This document shows, piece by piece, positions 42,837 through 51,522 of a stretch of 56,657 nt of DNA. The stretch lies in contig JAOUPX010000006.1 in NCBI GenBank assembly GCA_029879645.1, forward strand, positions 1 to 56,657, given 5' to 3'. The notes under the pieces are model-generated. The model made no database searches. It was not told the DNA's origin and saw only the letters and a program-made list of their open reading frames with translations. The DNA comes from Nitrospinota bacterium. GTDB lineage: Bacteria > Nitrospinota > Nitrospinia > Nitrospinales > Nitrospinaceae. The position numbers and the translations under genes are program-made. Each line of letters begins with the position of its first letter. Positions within the stretch are counted from its first letter, which is position 1.

Positions 42837-43775
42837 TTAATCGTCGAGAAGGAGGCGGGGGATCAACTCTTCGACAAACAGATCGAGGTAATGCGGCGAG
42901 GCGGCGGACAGGTGAGGCTGGATGAGTACGTTGTCCATCTCCCACAACTCAGAAGTTTCCGGGAGGGGTTCGGTCTCGAACACATCAAGATAAGCACCGG
43001 CGATCTGCTTTTCCCGCAGAGCGTGGACGAGGTCCGTTTCCCGGTAGGCATTGCCGCGGCCAACGTTGTACACGATGCAATGGCGCGGCAATTGACCAAA
43101 GTTCTCCTGCGTGAACATTTCAGAGGTCTCCGCCCCGCCCGGTAAAACAAAGATCAGATGGTCGGTCTCCGGTAATATTTCCATAAGGCGGTCGGCCACC
43201 ACCACGCGGTCATTGGCATCAAAATAATCCGGCGGCGGAGTAGTGGGGACGGTGCGCTTCACGCCCGTCAGTTGGCACCCGAAGGGCTTGAGAATGCGCC
43301 CGATGGTTTGTCCAATGCGCCCGAATCCGAGGATCGTCACTTTCTTTTGATAGAGAGAGGTAATCCTTTGGGAAATCTTGATTCGGGCCCACTTCTTTTT
43401 TTTCTGGAGATCGTGAGAGGCCTGAAAGGCTTTGCAAAAGTACAGCATGGCCCCCAGCACGCTCTCCGCCATCATCAGGCCATGAAAACCGCCGAACAGT
43501 ACCGGCAGGCGGGAACCGGGATCAACGTCGATCCAGTCCTTTCCGGCGGCGGGAGTGGCGACCCATTTAAGCCGTGGCGCAGATTTTTCCCACTCACGCT
43601 TGAAAAACCAGACGATAACCCCCTCGGCCTCTGGCAGGCGCGCCAGAAATTCCTTTGAATTATGGCAGACTACCACCGAAACCTCCGGTAAGTGTCTACA
43701 AAATTGCTCCTTATGGCGATCCTGAAAGTTCCAGGCCTCTACATGGGGGTGAGTTAGATAGACCAGAATTACCAT
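42837..43775 (-). CDS. D-isomer-specific 2-hydroxyacid dehydrogenase
   Basis: A 312-residue NAD(P)-dependent enzyme that interconverts a 2-hydroxyacid and a 2-oxoacid. The Rossmann motif is ILGFGRIGQTIGR near residue 142. The active-site Arg, Glu and His are in VYNVGRGNAY, DVFETEPLP and IQPHLSAASPH. Catalytic substrate-binding loops at the N-terminus (FFKREWEKSAPRLKWVATPAAG) suggest a glyoxylate/hydroxypyruvate-type member, but the substrate is undetermined. ATG 43775 is the usual family start; GAGGAG lies a rather long 12 bases upstream. An ATG at 43826 is also in frame. Confidence 0.9.
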   Translation of the reverse strand: MVILVYLTHPHVEAWNFQDRHKEQFCRHLPEVSVVVCHNSKEFLARLPEAEGVIVWFFKREWEKSAPRLKWVATPAAGKDWIDVDPGSRLPVLFGGFHGLMMAESVLGAMLYFCKAFQASHDLQKKKKWARIKISQRITSLYQKKVTILGFGRIGQTIGRILKPFGCQLTGVKRTVPTTPPPDYFDANDRVVVADRLMEILPETDHLIFVLPGGAETSEMFTQENFGQLPRHCIVYNVGRGNAYRETDLVHALREKQIAGAYLDVFETEPLPETSELWEMDNVLIQPHLSAASPHYLDLFVEELIPRLLLDD

Positions 43776-43974
43776 TTGTATTGAAAACTCCTCATTTAGG
43801 GGTAGTACAGCTTTCCATACACTCATTTACGAAAAACCATACAATTTTGAGACAACGCACCTAACCTCCAATTTTTAAAGCATTCTAAATCAATGACTTA
43901 ATAATTCAACAGATTTTGGCATGACTCTTGAAGTAAAAGCAGTGAAGATTGATAACTCTAACCCGAGGAAGCCC

Positions 43975-44307
43975 ATGATACGCTCAGATTTAGCTAACAA
44001 ATTGGCCGCCAAGATGAACATTTCCAAGCAGGAAGCGGATCGGACCCTGCTGGCATTCATCAACGGCATCATGACCAATCTGGAAAAAGACGGCCGCGTC
44101 GTTATTCAGGGATTTGGTTCATTTCGCCTGAAAGAATATGAAGCCCGAATTGGCAAAAAACCGGTAACCGGTGAGCCTATCCAGATACCGGCCCGCAAAA
44201 AGCCTGTATTTCACGCCAGCAAGGAACTGAACGCACTCATCAACCGCGAGCGCACGGAACGTCCGGTTTATGTGGAAACGGTTCAGACCCCCGTTTTCGC
44301 GGCGTAA
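43975..44307 (+). CDS. HU/IHF-family DNA-binding protein
   Basis: A 110-residue nucleoid protein that bends DNA. MIRSDLANKLAAKMNISKQEAD is the N-terminal dimer region, and GRVVIQGFGSFRLKEYEARIGKKPVTGEPIQIPARKKPVF includes the beta-arm tip PVTGE-type motif and arm residues. The C-terminus extends about 15 residues past the typical end (PVYVETVQTPVFAA). ATG 43975 has GAGGAA 5-6 bases upstream; an in-frame ATG at 43921 has no support. IHF-like proteins also help at sigma-54 promoters; see the near-match at 43916. Confidence 0.93.
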   Translation: MIRSDLANKLAAKMNISKQEADRTLLAFINGIMTNLEKDGRVVIQGFGSFRLKEYEARIGKKPVTGEPIQIPARKKPVFHASKELNALINRERTERPVYVETVQTPVFAA

Positions 44308-44344
44308 GGAAAGAAATTGTAGCCACATCCCCCGGCGGGATATA

Positions 44345-44353
44345 TGTTATAAT
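44345..44353 (+). promoter_or_regulatory. Extended -10 promoter of the zinc-ribbon gene
   Basis: TG-T-TATAAT at 44345-44353 is a perfect extended -10 element; no good -35 was seen at normal spacing. Start of transcription is expected near 44360, giving a leader of about 90 bases. Confidence 0.6.
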
Positions 44354-44448
44354 TTCCAGGTCGGAAAGATTTTCGAACCGAGGGAGGGAGGTTTGGGTGT
44401 CACCCAGCCTTTCCCTCAGTCCGGAAAACCCACATCAGGAGGCCGGAA
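44354..44448 (+). promoter_or_regulatory. Structured leader of the zinc-ribbon gene
   Basis: The leader can fold into a hairpin: GAGGGA (44380-44385) with TCCCTC (44412-44417) and an inner stem TGGGT (44394-44398) with ACCCA (44402-44406). The strong ribosome-binding site AGGAGG lies downstream, at about 44437-44442. No T-run follows, so a terminator is unlikely; a role in translation or stability is possible. Confidence 0.35.
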
Positions 44449-44721
44449 ATGAGTGACTCCAATACCTGCAGCAAGTGCGGCGCGAACAGCGTTCTCAAGG
44501 GGGAAATCGGTCTGCGCACCAGCAGGGATCTGGAATTGATCATGGTCGTCCGCAAAGATCATGGTATCGAAAAAAAGGTTCCCCTCCAGCCTCGAGTCTG
44601 CGCTCAATGCGGATTTGTTGATCTCTTCGTTGAAAATCCCGAAAACCTGAAAATCACATCCACCGACAAACCGGTTGATCCCGGGTTCAAGCAACGCCCC
44701 CTTCTCGAATACGATTTTTAA
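44449..44721 (+). CDS. Small zinc-ribbon protein
   Basis: A 90-residue protein with two cysteine pairs (CSKCGA near residue 7 and CAQCGF near residue 52), which would bind one zinc ion. The part between is a beta-rich segment (GEIGLRTSRDLELIMVV). No membrane part. AGGAGG lies 6 bases before the ATG. It is unknown to me beyond the zinc-ribbon; such proteins often bind nucleic acid or protein partners. The sdh operon follows after 137 bases. Confidence 0.75.
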   Translation: MSDSNTCSKCGANSVLKGEIGLRTSRDLELIMVVRKDHGIEKKVPLQPRVCAQCGFVDLFVENPENLKITSTDKPVDPGFKQRPLLEYDF

Positions 44722-44803
44722 TTCCAACGTGGGAACCGCCAAATCCCTTACAAAGTTATTCCGAATTACCTTGTCTTCAATACCTGATTAAGTAAGAATA
44801 AAT

Positions 44804-44842
44804 AGAGCGTCTTCTACACCCCAATTGAAATGCTCACGCTCT
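44804..44842 (+). promoter_or_regulatory. Hairpin in the leader of the sdh operon
   Basis: AGAGCGT (44804-44810) and ACGCTCT (44836-44842), a perfect 7-bp inverted repeat with a 25-base loop, ends 16 bases before the sdhC start codon and could influence translation. No T-run. A possible promoter (TTGTCT, 16 bases, TAAGAA) lies just upstream. Confidence 0.3.
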
Positions 44843-44858
44843 CAGATAAAGGTCCCCG

Positions 44859-45542
44859 ATGAGCTCCATCTCCAAAGGCCAGGTTCACTTTTTTCTTTTA
44901 AAGATGCATTCCCTGACCGGCCTGATCCCCATCGGCCTGTTCCTGACGTTCCACCTCCTCATAAATTCCCTCAGAACCGTCGGCGTGCTTCCCTACCAGT
45001 GGAGCATTGACCTGATTAACAACCTCCCTTTTCTCATCTGGATTGAAGTCTTATTCATCTATATCCCGCTCCTGTTTCATTCATTCATGGGATTTTATAT
45101 TACCAAGGTCGCGAAAACGAACGCCCTCCGCTACCGCTATCCGCGCAACTGGATGTACGTGTTGCAGCGGCTTACGGGTGCGATAGTGTTCGTATTTCTG
45201 GTCTACCACCTGGGTACAACAGTGGCACCGAAACTATGGTTTGGCCATCACCTGTTCGAGGCCGCTCCTTTTCTGATCGACGTTATGAATCAGGAGTTCG
45301 CCACCTGGACAGGAAGAATTATTTACCTGATCGGCATCCTGAGCGCCACTTTTCATTTTGCCAACGGCTTGTGGGGATTCTGCATGTCGTGGGGAATCAT
45401 CATCGGGCCCAGGGCTCAACGCAACGCCAGCATTGTATTTATTCTTTTTGGCGGAGCGCTGACAGTTCTCGGACTCGCTACGGTGCTGGAATTTTCCCTG
45501 CATCCAGTTGACGTCGAACCCTCTTTCAAGGGAGCCCCCTGA
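44859..45542 (+). CDS. sdhC: Succinate dehydrogenase/fumarate reductase cytochrome b subunit
   Basis: A 227-residue membrane anchor of complex II, of the Bacillus type (one subunit with five helices and two heme b groups). Histidines typical for heme ligation occur in MHSLTGLIPIGLFLTFHLL, LFHSFMGFYI, LVYHLGTT and ATFHFANGLWG. The start ATG is followed by SSISKGQVHFFLLK. Its stop overlaps the sdhA start (TGATG), so the subunits are translationally coupled. It passes electrons between the quinone pool and SdhB; direction (succinate oxidation or fumarate reduction) cannot be told from this sequence. Confidence 0.92.
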   Translation: MSSISKGQVHFFLLKMHSLTGLIPIGLFLTFHLLINSLRTVGVLPYQWSIDLINNLPFLIWIEVLFIYIPLLFHSFMGFYITKVAKTNALRYRYPRNWMYVLQRLTGAIVFVFLVYHLGTTVAPKLWFGHHLFEAAPFLIDVMNQEFATWTGRIIYLIGILSATFHFANGLWGFCMSWGIIIGPRAQRNASIVFILFGGALTVLGLATVLEFSLHPVDVEPSFKGAP

Positions 45543-47482
45543 TGCGGAAACGGAAACCTCAATATATTGTCATCGGCGGAGGTCTGGCGGGTTTGGCCGC
45601 CACGATGAAGCTGTGCGAGGACAAAGCAAAGGTCACTCTCGTTTCCTATCAGCCGGTGAAGCGATCCCACTCCGTGTGCGCTCAGGGTGGGATCAACGCC
45701 GCCATTGATACCAAGGGCGAAGGCGATTCGCCAGAATCACATTTTTACGACACCGTTAAGGGCGGCGATTTTCTGGCGCATCAGCCTCTGGTACGTGACA
45801 TGTGCTATCAGGCCCCGGCCATCATTCACCTGATGGATCGCTTGGGGGTCGCCTTCAACCGCACGCCGGAGGGACATCTCGAATTCCGCCGATTCGGCGG
45901 GACGCTTTACTCCCGCACCGCGTTTGCGGGATCCACTACCGGACAACAACTGTTGTACGCACTCGACGAACAGGTCCGAAGATACGAAAGTGAAGGACAG
46001 GTTAAAAAACTGGAATGGCACGAGTACTTGTCCGCCGTACTGGATTCTGAAGGCATCTGTCGCGGGGCGGTTCTGCACGACCTCCGAAGCGGGGAGATTT
46101 TCACCGTCAAAGGCGATGCCGTTGTGTTAGCCACTGGTGGCCCCGCGCAAGTTTACGGAAAGACTACCGGTTCCACCGTGTGCAACGGAGCCGCCACCAC
46201 TTCCGCTTACTTGCAAGGCGCTAAATACGCCAACGGCGAATTCATTCAGGTCCACCCCACTGCCATCCCCGGTCAGGATAAATTACGGCTCATGAGCGAA
46301 TCGGCTAGAGGAGAAGGCGGGCGCATCTGGGTTTCCAGAAAACAGAACGACAACCGCGACCCTCTCAATATACCGGAAGAAGAGCGCTATTATTTTCTGG
46401 AGGAAAATCATCCGCGCTTTGGAAATCTGGTGCCGCGCGATGTCGCCAGCCGGGAAATCCACGATATCGTATACAACCAAAAGCTAGGCATTGGCGGCCA
46501 ACCCATGGTGTATCTAGATTTAACTCATCATTCGGAGGGTTTTCTGGAACACCGATTGGGAGGCATACTCGACATCTACACCAAATTTACCGGCGACGAT
46601 CCTAAAAAGGTCCCGATGAAAATATTCCCGGCAGTCCATTATTCCATGGGCGGCATCTGGACCGATTACGAAGACGATGGTAACGGACTGATCGACCACA
46701 AATCTCCGCGCAACCAGATGACTTCCATTCCGGGATTGTACGCCGCGGGAGAATGCGATTATCAATTTCATGGCGCCAACCGCCTGGGAGCCAATTCACT
46801 CCTGAGCTGCATCTATACTGGACTGATGATGGGACCGGGATTGATTCAGTACAGCAGAAACCTGACTTCTCATGTTGAAGAAGTCTCGTCTACGGTGTTC
46901 GATCAGGCGCGGGATCAATGGCGGGGACGCATGCAGGCCTTTAAGCAAATGAACGGCCGGGAAAATCCCTACATTCTCCACCAGGAGCTGGGAGAGATCA
47001 TGCTGGCCAATGTGTTGATCGTCCGGGAAAACTCCAGACTGGCCAAAGCGCTGACACAAATCGACGACCTGGAAATCCGCTTCAAGGATTTACAGTGCCC
47101 GGACACCACCCACTGGTCCAACCCGGCACCCAGCATGATCCAGCAGTTGCATTGCCAGATTCAGCTTGCCAAAATCATCACCAAAGGCGCCCTGATCCGC
47201 AATGAATTTCGTGGAGCCCATTACAAGCCGGAATTTGATTTAAATCAGCCGGAAGATTTCGATCCGCATGAATACGTTGAATATAACGAAAAAAGACAAT
47301 ATGGCGAAATCCGGGAGGACGAATTTCCACCAGGACACACCTCCTACATGAAGCGATACGAGGAATGCAACGAGAAGTGGCTTAAAACCACAATTGCCGA
47401 ATACCAAAACAACCAGCCGGAAATCAGCTTTGAAGAAGTCAACACTTCACTGGTTCAACCCCGGCCCAGAAAATACGACTGA
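45542..47482 (+). CDS. sdhA: Succinate dehydrogenase/fumarate reductase flavoprotein subunit
   Basis: A 646-residue flavoprotein. Dinucleotide-binding motif VIGGGLAGLAA near residue 10; KRSHSVCAQGGINAA near 40 includes the His that forms the covalent FAD bond; active-site region VQVHPTAIPG and SESARGEGGRI; then HRLGGILD-type and GANRLGANSLLSC. The C-terminal helical domain (from about 470) completes the family length. It begins one base inside the sdhC stop and precedes sdhB by 9 bases, the three-gene order C-A-B of Bacillus/epsilon-type complex II. Confidence 0.97.
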   Translation: MRKRKPQYIVIGGGLAGLAATMKLCEDKAKVTLVSYQPVKRSHSVCAQGGINAAIDTKGEGDSPESHFYDTVKGGDFLAHQPLVRDMCYQAPAIIHLMDRLGVAFNRTPEGHLEFRRFGGTLYSRTAFAGSTTGQQLLYALDEQVRRYESEGQVKKLEWHEYLSAVLDSEGICRGAVLHDLRSGEIFTVKGDAVVLATGGPAQVYGKTTGSTVCNGAATTSAYLQGAKYANGEFIQVHPTAIPGQDKLRLMSESARGEGGRIWVSRKQNDNRDPLNIPEEERYYFLEENHPRFGNLVPRDVASREIHDIVYNQKLGIGGQPMVYLDLTHHSEGFLEHRLGGILDIYTKFTGDDPKKVPMKIFPAVHYSMGGIWTDYEDDGNGLIDHKSPRNQMTSIPGLYAAGECDYQFHGANRLGANSLLSCIYTGLMMGPGLIQYSRNLTSHVEEVSSTVFDQARDQWRGRMQAFKQMNGRENPYILHQELGEIMLANVLIVRENSRLAKALTQIDDLEIRFKDLQCPDTTHWSNPAPSMIQQLHCQIQLAKIITKGALIRNEFRGAHYKPEFDLNQPEDFDPHEYVEYNEKRQYGEIREDEFPPGHTSYMKRYEECNEKWLKTTIAEYQNNQPEISFEEVNTSLVQPRPRKYD

Positions 47483-47491
47483 AGGTGAGCC

Positions 47492-48244
47492 ATGCCCGAC
47501 GATAAAACCATACATTTGAAAATCAAGCGTCAGGATCAGCCGGACGGCAAATCCTATTGGGAGGAATTTGAACTGCCTCGCAAACCCCGCGCCAATGTCA
47601 TCTCCTGTCTTATGGATATTCAAATGCACCCGATCACGCGCGAGGGGAAAGAAGTGACCCCCGTGGTGTGGGAATGCAATTGCCTGGAAGAAGTTTGCGG
47701 GGCCTGCACGATGGTCATCAACGGAAAAGTGCGTCAGGCCTGTACCGCACTGGTGGACGCCCTGCCCCAGCCTATTGTTTTGGAACCCATGTCCAAATTC
47801 CCCCTCGTCCGCGATCTGCATGTAGATCGAAGCCGCATGTTCGAAAACCTGAAAAAGGTGAAGGCCTGGATACATATCGACGGCACTTACGATATCGGTG
47901 AAGGTCCGGTGATTCCCGAGAAGCAGAGAGCCAAGGCCTATTTGCTCTCCGAGTGCATGACCTGCGGATGTTGCCTGGAAGCCTGCCCCCAATTCGCCAA
48001 AGATAATGATTTCATGGGTGCCTCCACCTTCAGTCAGGTCCGGCTGTTCAACATGCACCCCACCGGTGCCATGGAGCAGGAAGAGCGTTTGGATGCAATC
48101 ATGGGCGAAGGCGGTATCGCCGATTGTGGCAACGCCCAGGTGTGCGTCGAAGTGTGTCCGAAAAAAATCCCATTGACCGAATCCATTGCGGAAATAGGCC
48201 GGGAGACCACGTTGCAGTTATTGAAAAACCTGTTTTTAAAGTAA
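47492..48244 (+). CDS. sdhB: Succinate dehydrogenase/fumarate reductase iron-sulfur subunit
   Basis: A 250-residue electron-transfer subunit with three clusters. The 2Fe-2S ligands lie in CNCLEEVCGACTMV and further in KVRQAC; the first 4Fe-4S-type motif is CMTCGCCLEACPQ near 156; the second region is CGNAQVCVEVCPKKIPL near 213. This is a full set for [2Fe-2S], [4Fe-4S] and [3Fe-4S] clusters. It is the last gene of sdhCAB. No clear terminator follows. Confidence 0.97.
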   Translation: MPDDKTIHLKIKRQDQPDGKSYWEEFELPRKPRANVISCLMDIQMHPITREGKEVTPVVWECNCLEEVCGACTMVINGKVRQACTALVDALPQPIVLEPMSKFPLVRDLHVDRSRMFENLKKVKAWIHIDGTYDIGEGPVIPEKQRAKAYLLSECMTCGCCLEACPQFAKDNDFMGASTFSQVRLFNMHPTGAMEQEERLDAIMGEGGIADCGNAQVCVEVCPKKIPLTESIAEIGRETTLQLLKNLFLK

Positions 48245-48373
48245 TCGAACTCTCTCCGGCCCCTGATTTCTATTTAATTCATCCGCCCGGTCTGATATTA
48301 TTAAATATTATGATTTAAATGATTTTCACCGTTTTATCACGGTTGATCCCTATATTATTTTCAAGGAAAACCC

Positions 48374-49258
48374 ATGAAAGTATCACTCGCCAGCGCGCTG
48401 GGAACCTGTTTCGGAGTCAAAGATGCCATCAACCTTGCCCTGGAACCACAGTTCAAGGGGGAACTCACCATTGTCGGCCAACTGGTTCATAATCCACAAG
48501 TCAATGAATCGTTAAAAAAGAACGGTGTCTCTGTAGTAAATGGCGCCGATGCTCTCGATGAAATCAAGACCAAAAAAGTCATGATCACCGCCCACGGCGC
48601 CGCCGATAAAATGAAAAAGAAGCTCACTGATGCGGGTTTGATTGTGTATGACGCCAGTTGCCCCCTGGTGATGCGGGTTCATAAAACCATCAAATCCATG
48701 GTGGAAAAAAACTATTTTCCCGTGGTAATCGGGCAGGAGGCTCATGTCGAGGTCAAAGGTATCGTCGGCGATCTTGATGATTACGTTGTGGTGGGAAGCG
48801 AAGAAGATTTTTGCAAACTGGAAGCCACCGGCAAACGAAAATTTGGCATTGTAAGCCAGACCACCCAACAGGTGGAAAAAGTGGAGCAGCTTGTTAAAAA
48901 AATCAGGGAAATGGATTGGGTAGAAGACGTCGCTTTCGTTAACACCATTTGTCAACCGACACGCGACCGGCAAATCGCCGTGAGGGATCTGGCGGACCAG
49001 GTGGACCTGATGATCGTGATCGGTGGTTACAATTCTTCAAATACCAAAAAACTGGTTCAGGTGTGTGACGAGAAAAATGTGGAAGCCCATCACATCGAGG
49101 CCTCTACGCAGTTGGACAAACAATGGTTCGTTAACAAAAAGCATGTTGGCATCACCGCGGGAACCAGCACCCCTGAATATATTATCAACGACGTGCATTC
49201 GGCCATCCTCGCAATCGCAGAAGAAATGGATATGCTGGATTCTCAACCGGTCCACTAA
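48374..49258 (+). CDS. ispH: 4-hydroxy-3-methylbut-2-enyl diphosphate reductase
   Basis: A 294-residue iron-sulfur enzyme, last step of the non-mevalonate isoprenoid pathway, which yields isopentenyl and dimethylallyl diphosphate. Cysteines that bind the cluster are in GTCFGVKDA (near 12), DASCPLV (near 96) and NTICQPTRDRQ (near 197); the substrate-binding motifs GGYNSSNT and GITAGTSTPE are present. AAGGA lies upstream of the ATG. The next gene makes a C30/C40 isoprenoid from the products, so a pathway link is likely. Confidence 0.9.
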   Translation: MKVSLASALGTCFGVKDAINLALEPQFKGELTIVGQLVHNPQVNESLKKNGVSVVNGADALDEIKTKKVMITAHGAADKMKKKLTDAGLIVYDASCPLVMRVHKTIKSMVEKNYFPVVIGQEAHVEVKGIVGDLDDYVVVGSEEDFCKLEATGKRKFGIVSQTTQQVEKVEQLVKKIREMDWVEDVAFVNTICQPTRDRQIAVRDLADQVDLMIVIGGYNSSNTKKLVQVCDEKNVEAHHIEASTQLDKQWFVNKKHVGITAGTSTPEYIINDVHSAILAIAEEMDMLDSQPVH

Positions 49259-49401
49259 ACAGCAGGAACCGATTGTTCGGCGCGATCGGAAATAGTTGTC
49301 AAACCCCACGAAGGTTCCAAAATCAAACTTTAACACATTACCTTCATGACTGTAGCGGAGCGCACACTACTCGTTCCCCTTCAGTTATGTTTGTTTAAAG
49401 G

Positions 49402-50526
49402 ATGGACAGCACTGTGGAAATGAAGGACTGGGAATATTGTCAAAAAACGTTACCGAGAGTCAGCCGCACTTTCGCGCTCAATATCTCCGTCCTCAAGGGA
49501 GAGTTGCATAAAAGCATCCTGACCGCCTATCTGTTCTGCCGTATTATCGACACCATTGAAGACGCCGCCCGTCTCGATCCCAAAATAAAAATAAAACTTC
49601 TGCGCGAATTTTCCATCCTGATCCAGGACGCGGATTATCGAAAAGGCGCCCTCTCAGACTGGATAAAAGAGTGCGAAACCGTCGACGGCAGTCCCAACGA
49701 CCTGGAACTGCTGTCGCAAACACAGCGGGCTTTCAACGTATTCGACACCCTGCCCCGCAATCACCAGGCACAGATCATTCCCTCGGTGTCTGAAATGGCG
49801 CGCGGCATGGCCTACTTCCAGAAAAAATTCGATGCCAGCGCCCTCACCCTGCTGGAAAACGAAGAGGAGCTGGAGGAGTACTGTTACTTCGTGGCGGGAG
49901 CCGTCGGGGAAATGCTTTGCAACCTGTTTATCGAGGAACTCCCTCAACTCAGCAACCAGGCCCGGCAAACCATGCGCGATACTGCCGTCTCCTTTGGCCT
50001 CGGCCTGCAGATGACCAATATCTCCAAGGATATCATTGCCGATCGGGGACGGGGCTGGTCCTATGTGCCGCGTTCCTACATCGAATCCAAAGGCCTGACT
50101 GTGGAAGAATTCAGTTCAGGCGCTTCGGAGGAAAAAAACCTTCAAATCCTGGAACACCTGCTCAATAAAACCATGGGACACCTGCAGGATGCCTTGAAGT
50201 TCACGATGGCGATTCCCCGGAAAGCCCCCCGCATCCGGCTGTTCTGTATCTGGCCGTTATGGATGGCAGTGGAAACTGTAGCCACTCTCCATAACAACCG
50301 TGAACTTTTGAAATCGGAGGATCCAGTCAAAATATCGCGCAAAACCGTCCGGCAAATTCTACGCCGGACCCAGTTCCTATGCTATTCGGACACTCTGCTC
50401 AAACTTTCGTTCCGAAACATTCAACAACGGGCGGAATTGCTTCACCCTCCAAAGTTCGACCTTAGTAGCCTGAAATCCCGCCTGTCGGCCTTGTCCCTGG
50501 ACGACCAGGCGGCCCTGAGGACCTGA
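49402..50526 (+). CDS. Squalene/phytoene synthase family protein
   Basis: A 374-residue head-to-head prenyl synthase. First aspartate-rich motif IIDTIEDAA near 55, second motif TNISKDIIAD near 208, with YCYFVAGAVGEMLCNLF between. At 374 residues it is longer than the usual 280-300 of bacterial HpnC/HpnD or CrtB; the extra 60 residues at the C-terminus are helical (RTQFLCYSDTLLKLSFRN). Squalene (for hopanoids) or phytoene (for carotenoids) could be the product. Start is uncertain: ATG 49402 has AAAGG directly against it, and GTG 49414 or ATG 49420 are alternatives. The ispH gene precedes it by 143 bases. Confidence 0.9.
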   Translation: MDSTVEMKDWEYCQKTLPRVSRTFALNISVLKGELHKSILTAYLFCRIIDTIEDAARLDPKIKIKLLREFSILIQDADYRKGALSDWIKECETVDGSPNDLELLSQTQRAFNVFDTLPRNHQAQIIPSVSEMARGMAYFQKKFDASALTLLENEEELEEYCYFVAGAVGEMLCNLFIEELPQLSNQARQTMRDTAVSFGLGLQMTNISKDIIADRGRGWSYVPRSYIESKGLTVEEFSSGASEEKNLQILEHLLNKTMGHLQDALKFTMAIPRKAPRIRLFCIWPLWMAVETVATLHNNRELLKSEDPVKISRKTVRQILRRTQFLCYSDTLLKLSFRNIQQRAELLHPPKFDLSSLKSRLSALSLDDQAALRT

Positions 50527-50531
50527 ATCAC

Positions 50532-50981
50532 ATGACTGAAGACAAACCCCGGTTTACCGACAATGGCAACGGCACCATCACCGACAACCTGACCGAACTG
50601 ATGTGGGCCAAAGAGGATTCCTGGCAAATGGAAGCCCGATGGGTTTCCTGGGATGAAGCCCGCGAATACACGAGGAGTATGGCCTACCAGAAACTGGCCG
50701 GGTACAACGACTGGCGGCTTCCGGAATTGGAAGAATTATTGACCCTGGTGGATCCCGACCATTCTATCCAGGACAAATACGGTAAAGACTTGAAAATGAA
50801 CCCGGTCTTCTCCCACGGCCCGCTGGCCACGGCATGGACCTCGGATGGCATAGGGCAGGACGGGTATATCGTTAATTTCATCACGGGCGAGTCCGATACC
50901 CTCTATAAAAGCAAAAGCGGCCGGATGGCTGTCCGGACGGTCCGGGGCACCCCGATGAGTGAACGCCCTTCCCAACGCTGA
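50532..50981 (+). CDS. DUF1566 domain protein
   Basis: A 149-residue protein that is almost wholly one DUF1566 (Lcl-type) domain: FTDNGNGTITDNLTELMWAKED, SWDEAREY and LAGYNDWRLPELEELLTLVD are the characteristic motifs. Such domains are found in many exported or cell-surface proteins, yet this copy has no signal peptide. Biochemical role unknown. It begins 5 bases after the isoprenoid synthase stop, so the two are in one transcript. Confidence 0.85.
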   Translation: MTEDKPRFTDNGNGTITDNLTELMWAKEDSWQMEARWVSWDEAREYTRSMAYQKLAGYNDWRLPELEELLTLVDPDHSIQDKYGKDLKMNPVFSHGPLATAWTSDGIGQDGYIVNFITGESDTLYKSKSGRMAVRTVRGTPMSERPSQR

Positions 50982-51056
50982 CCTTTCTCTGGTAAAATCC
51001 TTTTTTCATTCTTGGCATCTAAATTTGAGTTGATAACCGCTTTTGAGGGAACTCCT

Positions 51057-51503
51057 GTGAATAAAAACAGTCTTTATACTCTGGCCGGTTCCATCTGGGG
51101 GCTGGTGGGATTACTCATGATCATTCGGGGAGCAGACATGTATCAGGACGCCCTGAATACACAGAACGCTACCCAAACCGCTCTGATGATTTCTATCGCG
51201 ATCAGCGCCATCATAGGCGTGGCCAAGGGCCGCTTCGTGCTCTCCAAAACCGCGCGCCGCAACAAATCGCGCATTGACAGCATCGAGGAGCCACTGAAGG
51301 TCCATCATGTGTACGCCAAATCATTTTATTTTCTGATTGCCGGAATGATCGCTCTGGGTATCTCCCTGCGAACGTTCAACGAATACCTGGGTGGCTACGT
51401 CGTTGTCGGCGCCATCTATTGCGGCATCGGCCTGGCCCTTATGATTTCCAGCCTGGTCTATTGGAAAAGAGAGCCCCAGCCCACTGCCAGGGAAAACTCC
51501 TGA
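51057..51503 (+). CDS. Four-helix membrane protein of unknown function
   Basis: A 148-residue protein with membrane helices near residues 7-24, 42-57, 88-103 and 111-131 and a basic loop (SKTARRNKSRIDSIEE) between the second and third. GTG 51057 is used as start since GAGG lies 8 bases upstream; an open frame to 51012 has no better site. I do not recognise a family. It is 19 bases upstream of another membrane gene, so they are likely cotranscribed. Confidence 0.7.
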   Translation: MNKNSLYTLAGSIWGLVGLLMIIRGADMYQDALNTQNATQTALMISIAISAIIGVAKGRFVLSKTARRNKSRIDSIEEPLKVHHVYAKSFYFLIAGMIALGISLRTFNEYLGGYVVVGAIYCGIGLALMISSLVYWKREPQPTARENS

Positions 51504-51522
51504 GCCATCCACTTCGGTCCTT

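Noticed and set aside
43916-43932. Sigma-54-like sequence before the HU/IHF gene (TTGGCATG, four bases, TTGAA)
   Set aside because: It matches most positions, but the invariant GC at -12 is GA, so I do not call it a promoter. It could be a degenerate site.
43921-43974. 18-residue N-terminal extension of the HU/IHF protein
   Set aside because: No ribosome-binding site for ATG 43921, while ATG 43975 has GAGGAA at proper distance and fits the family start.
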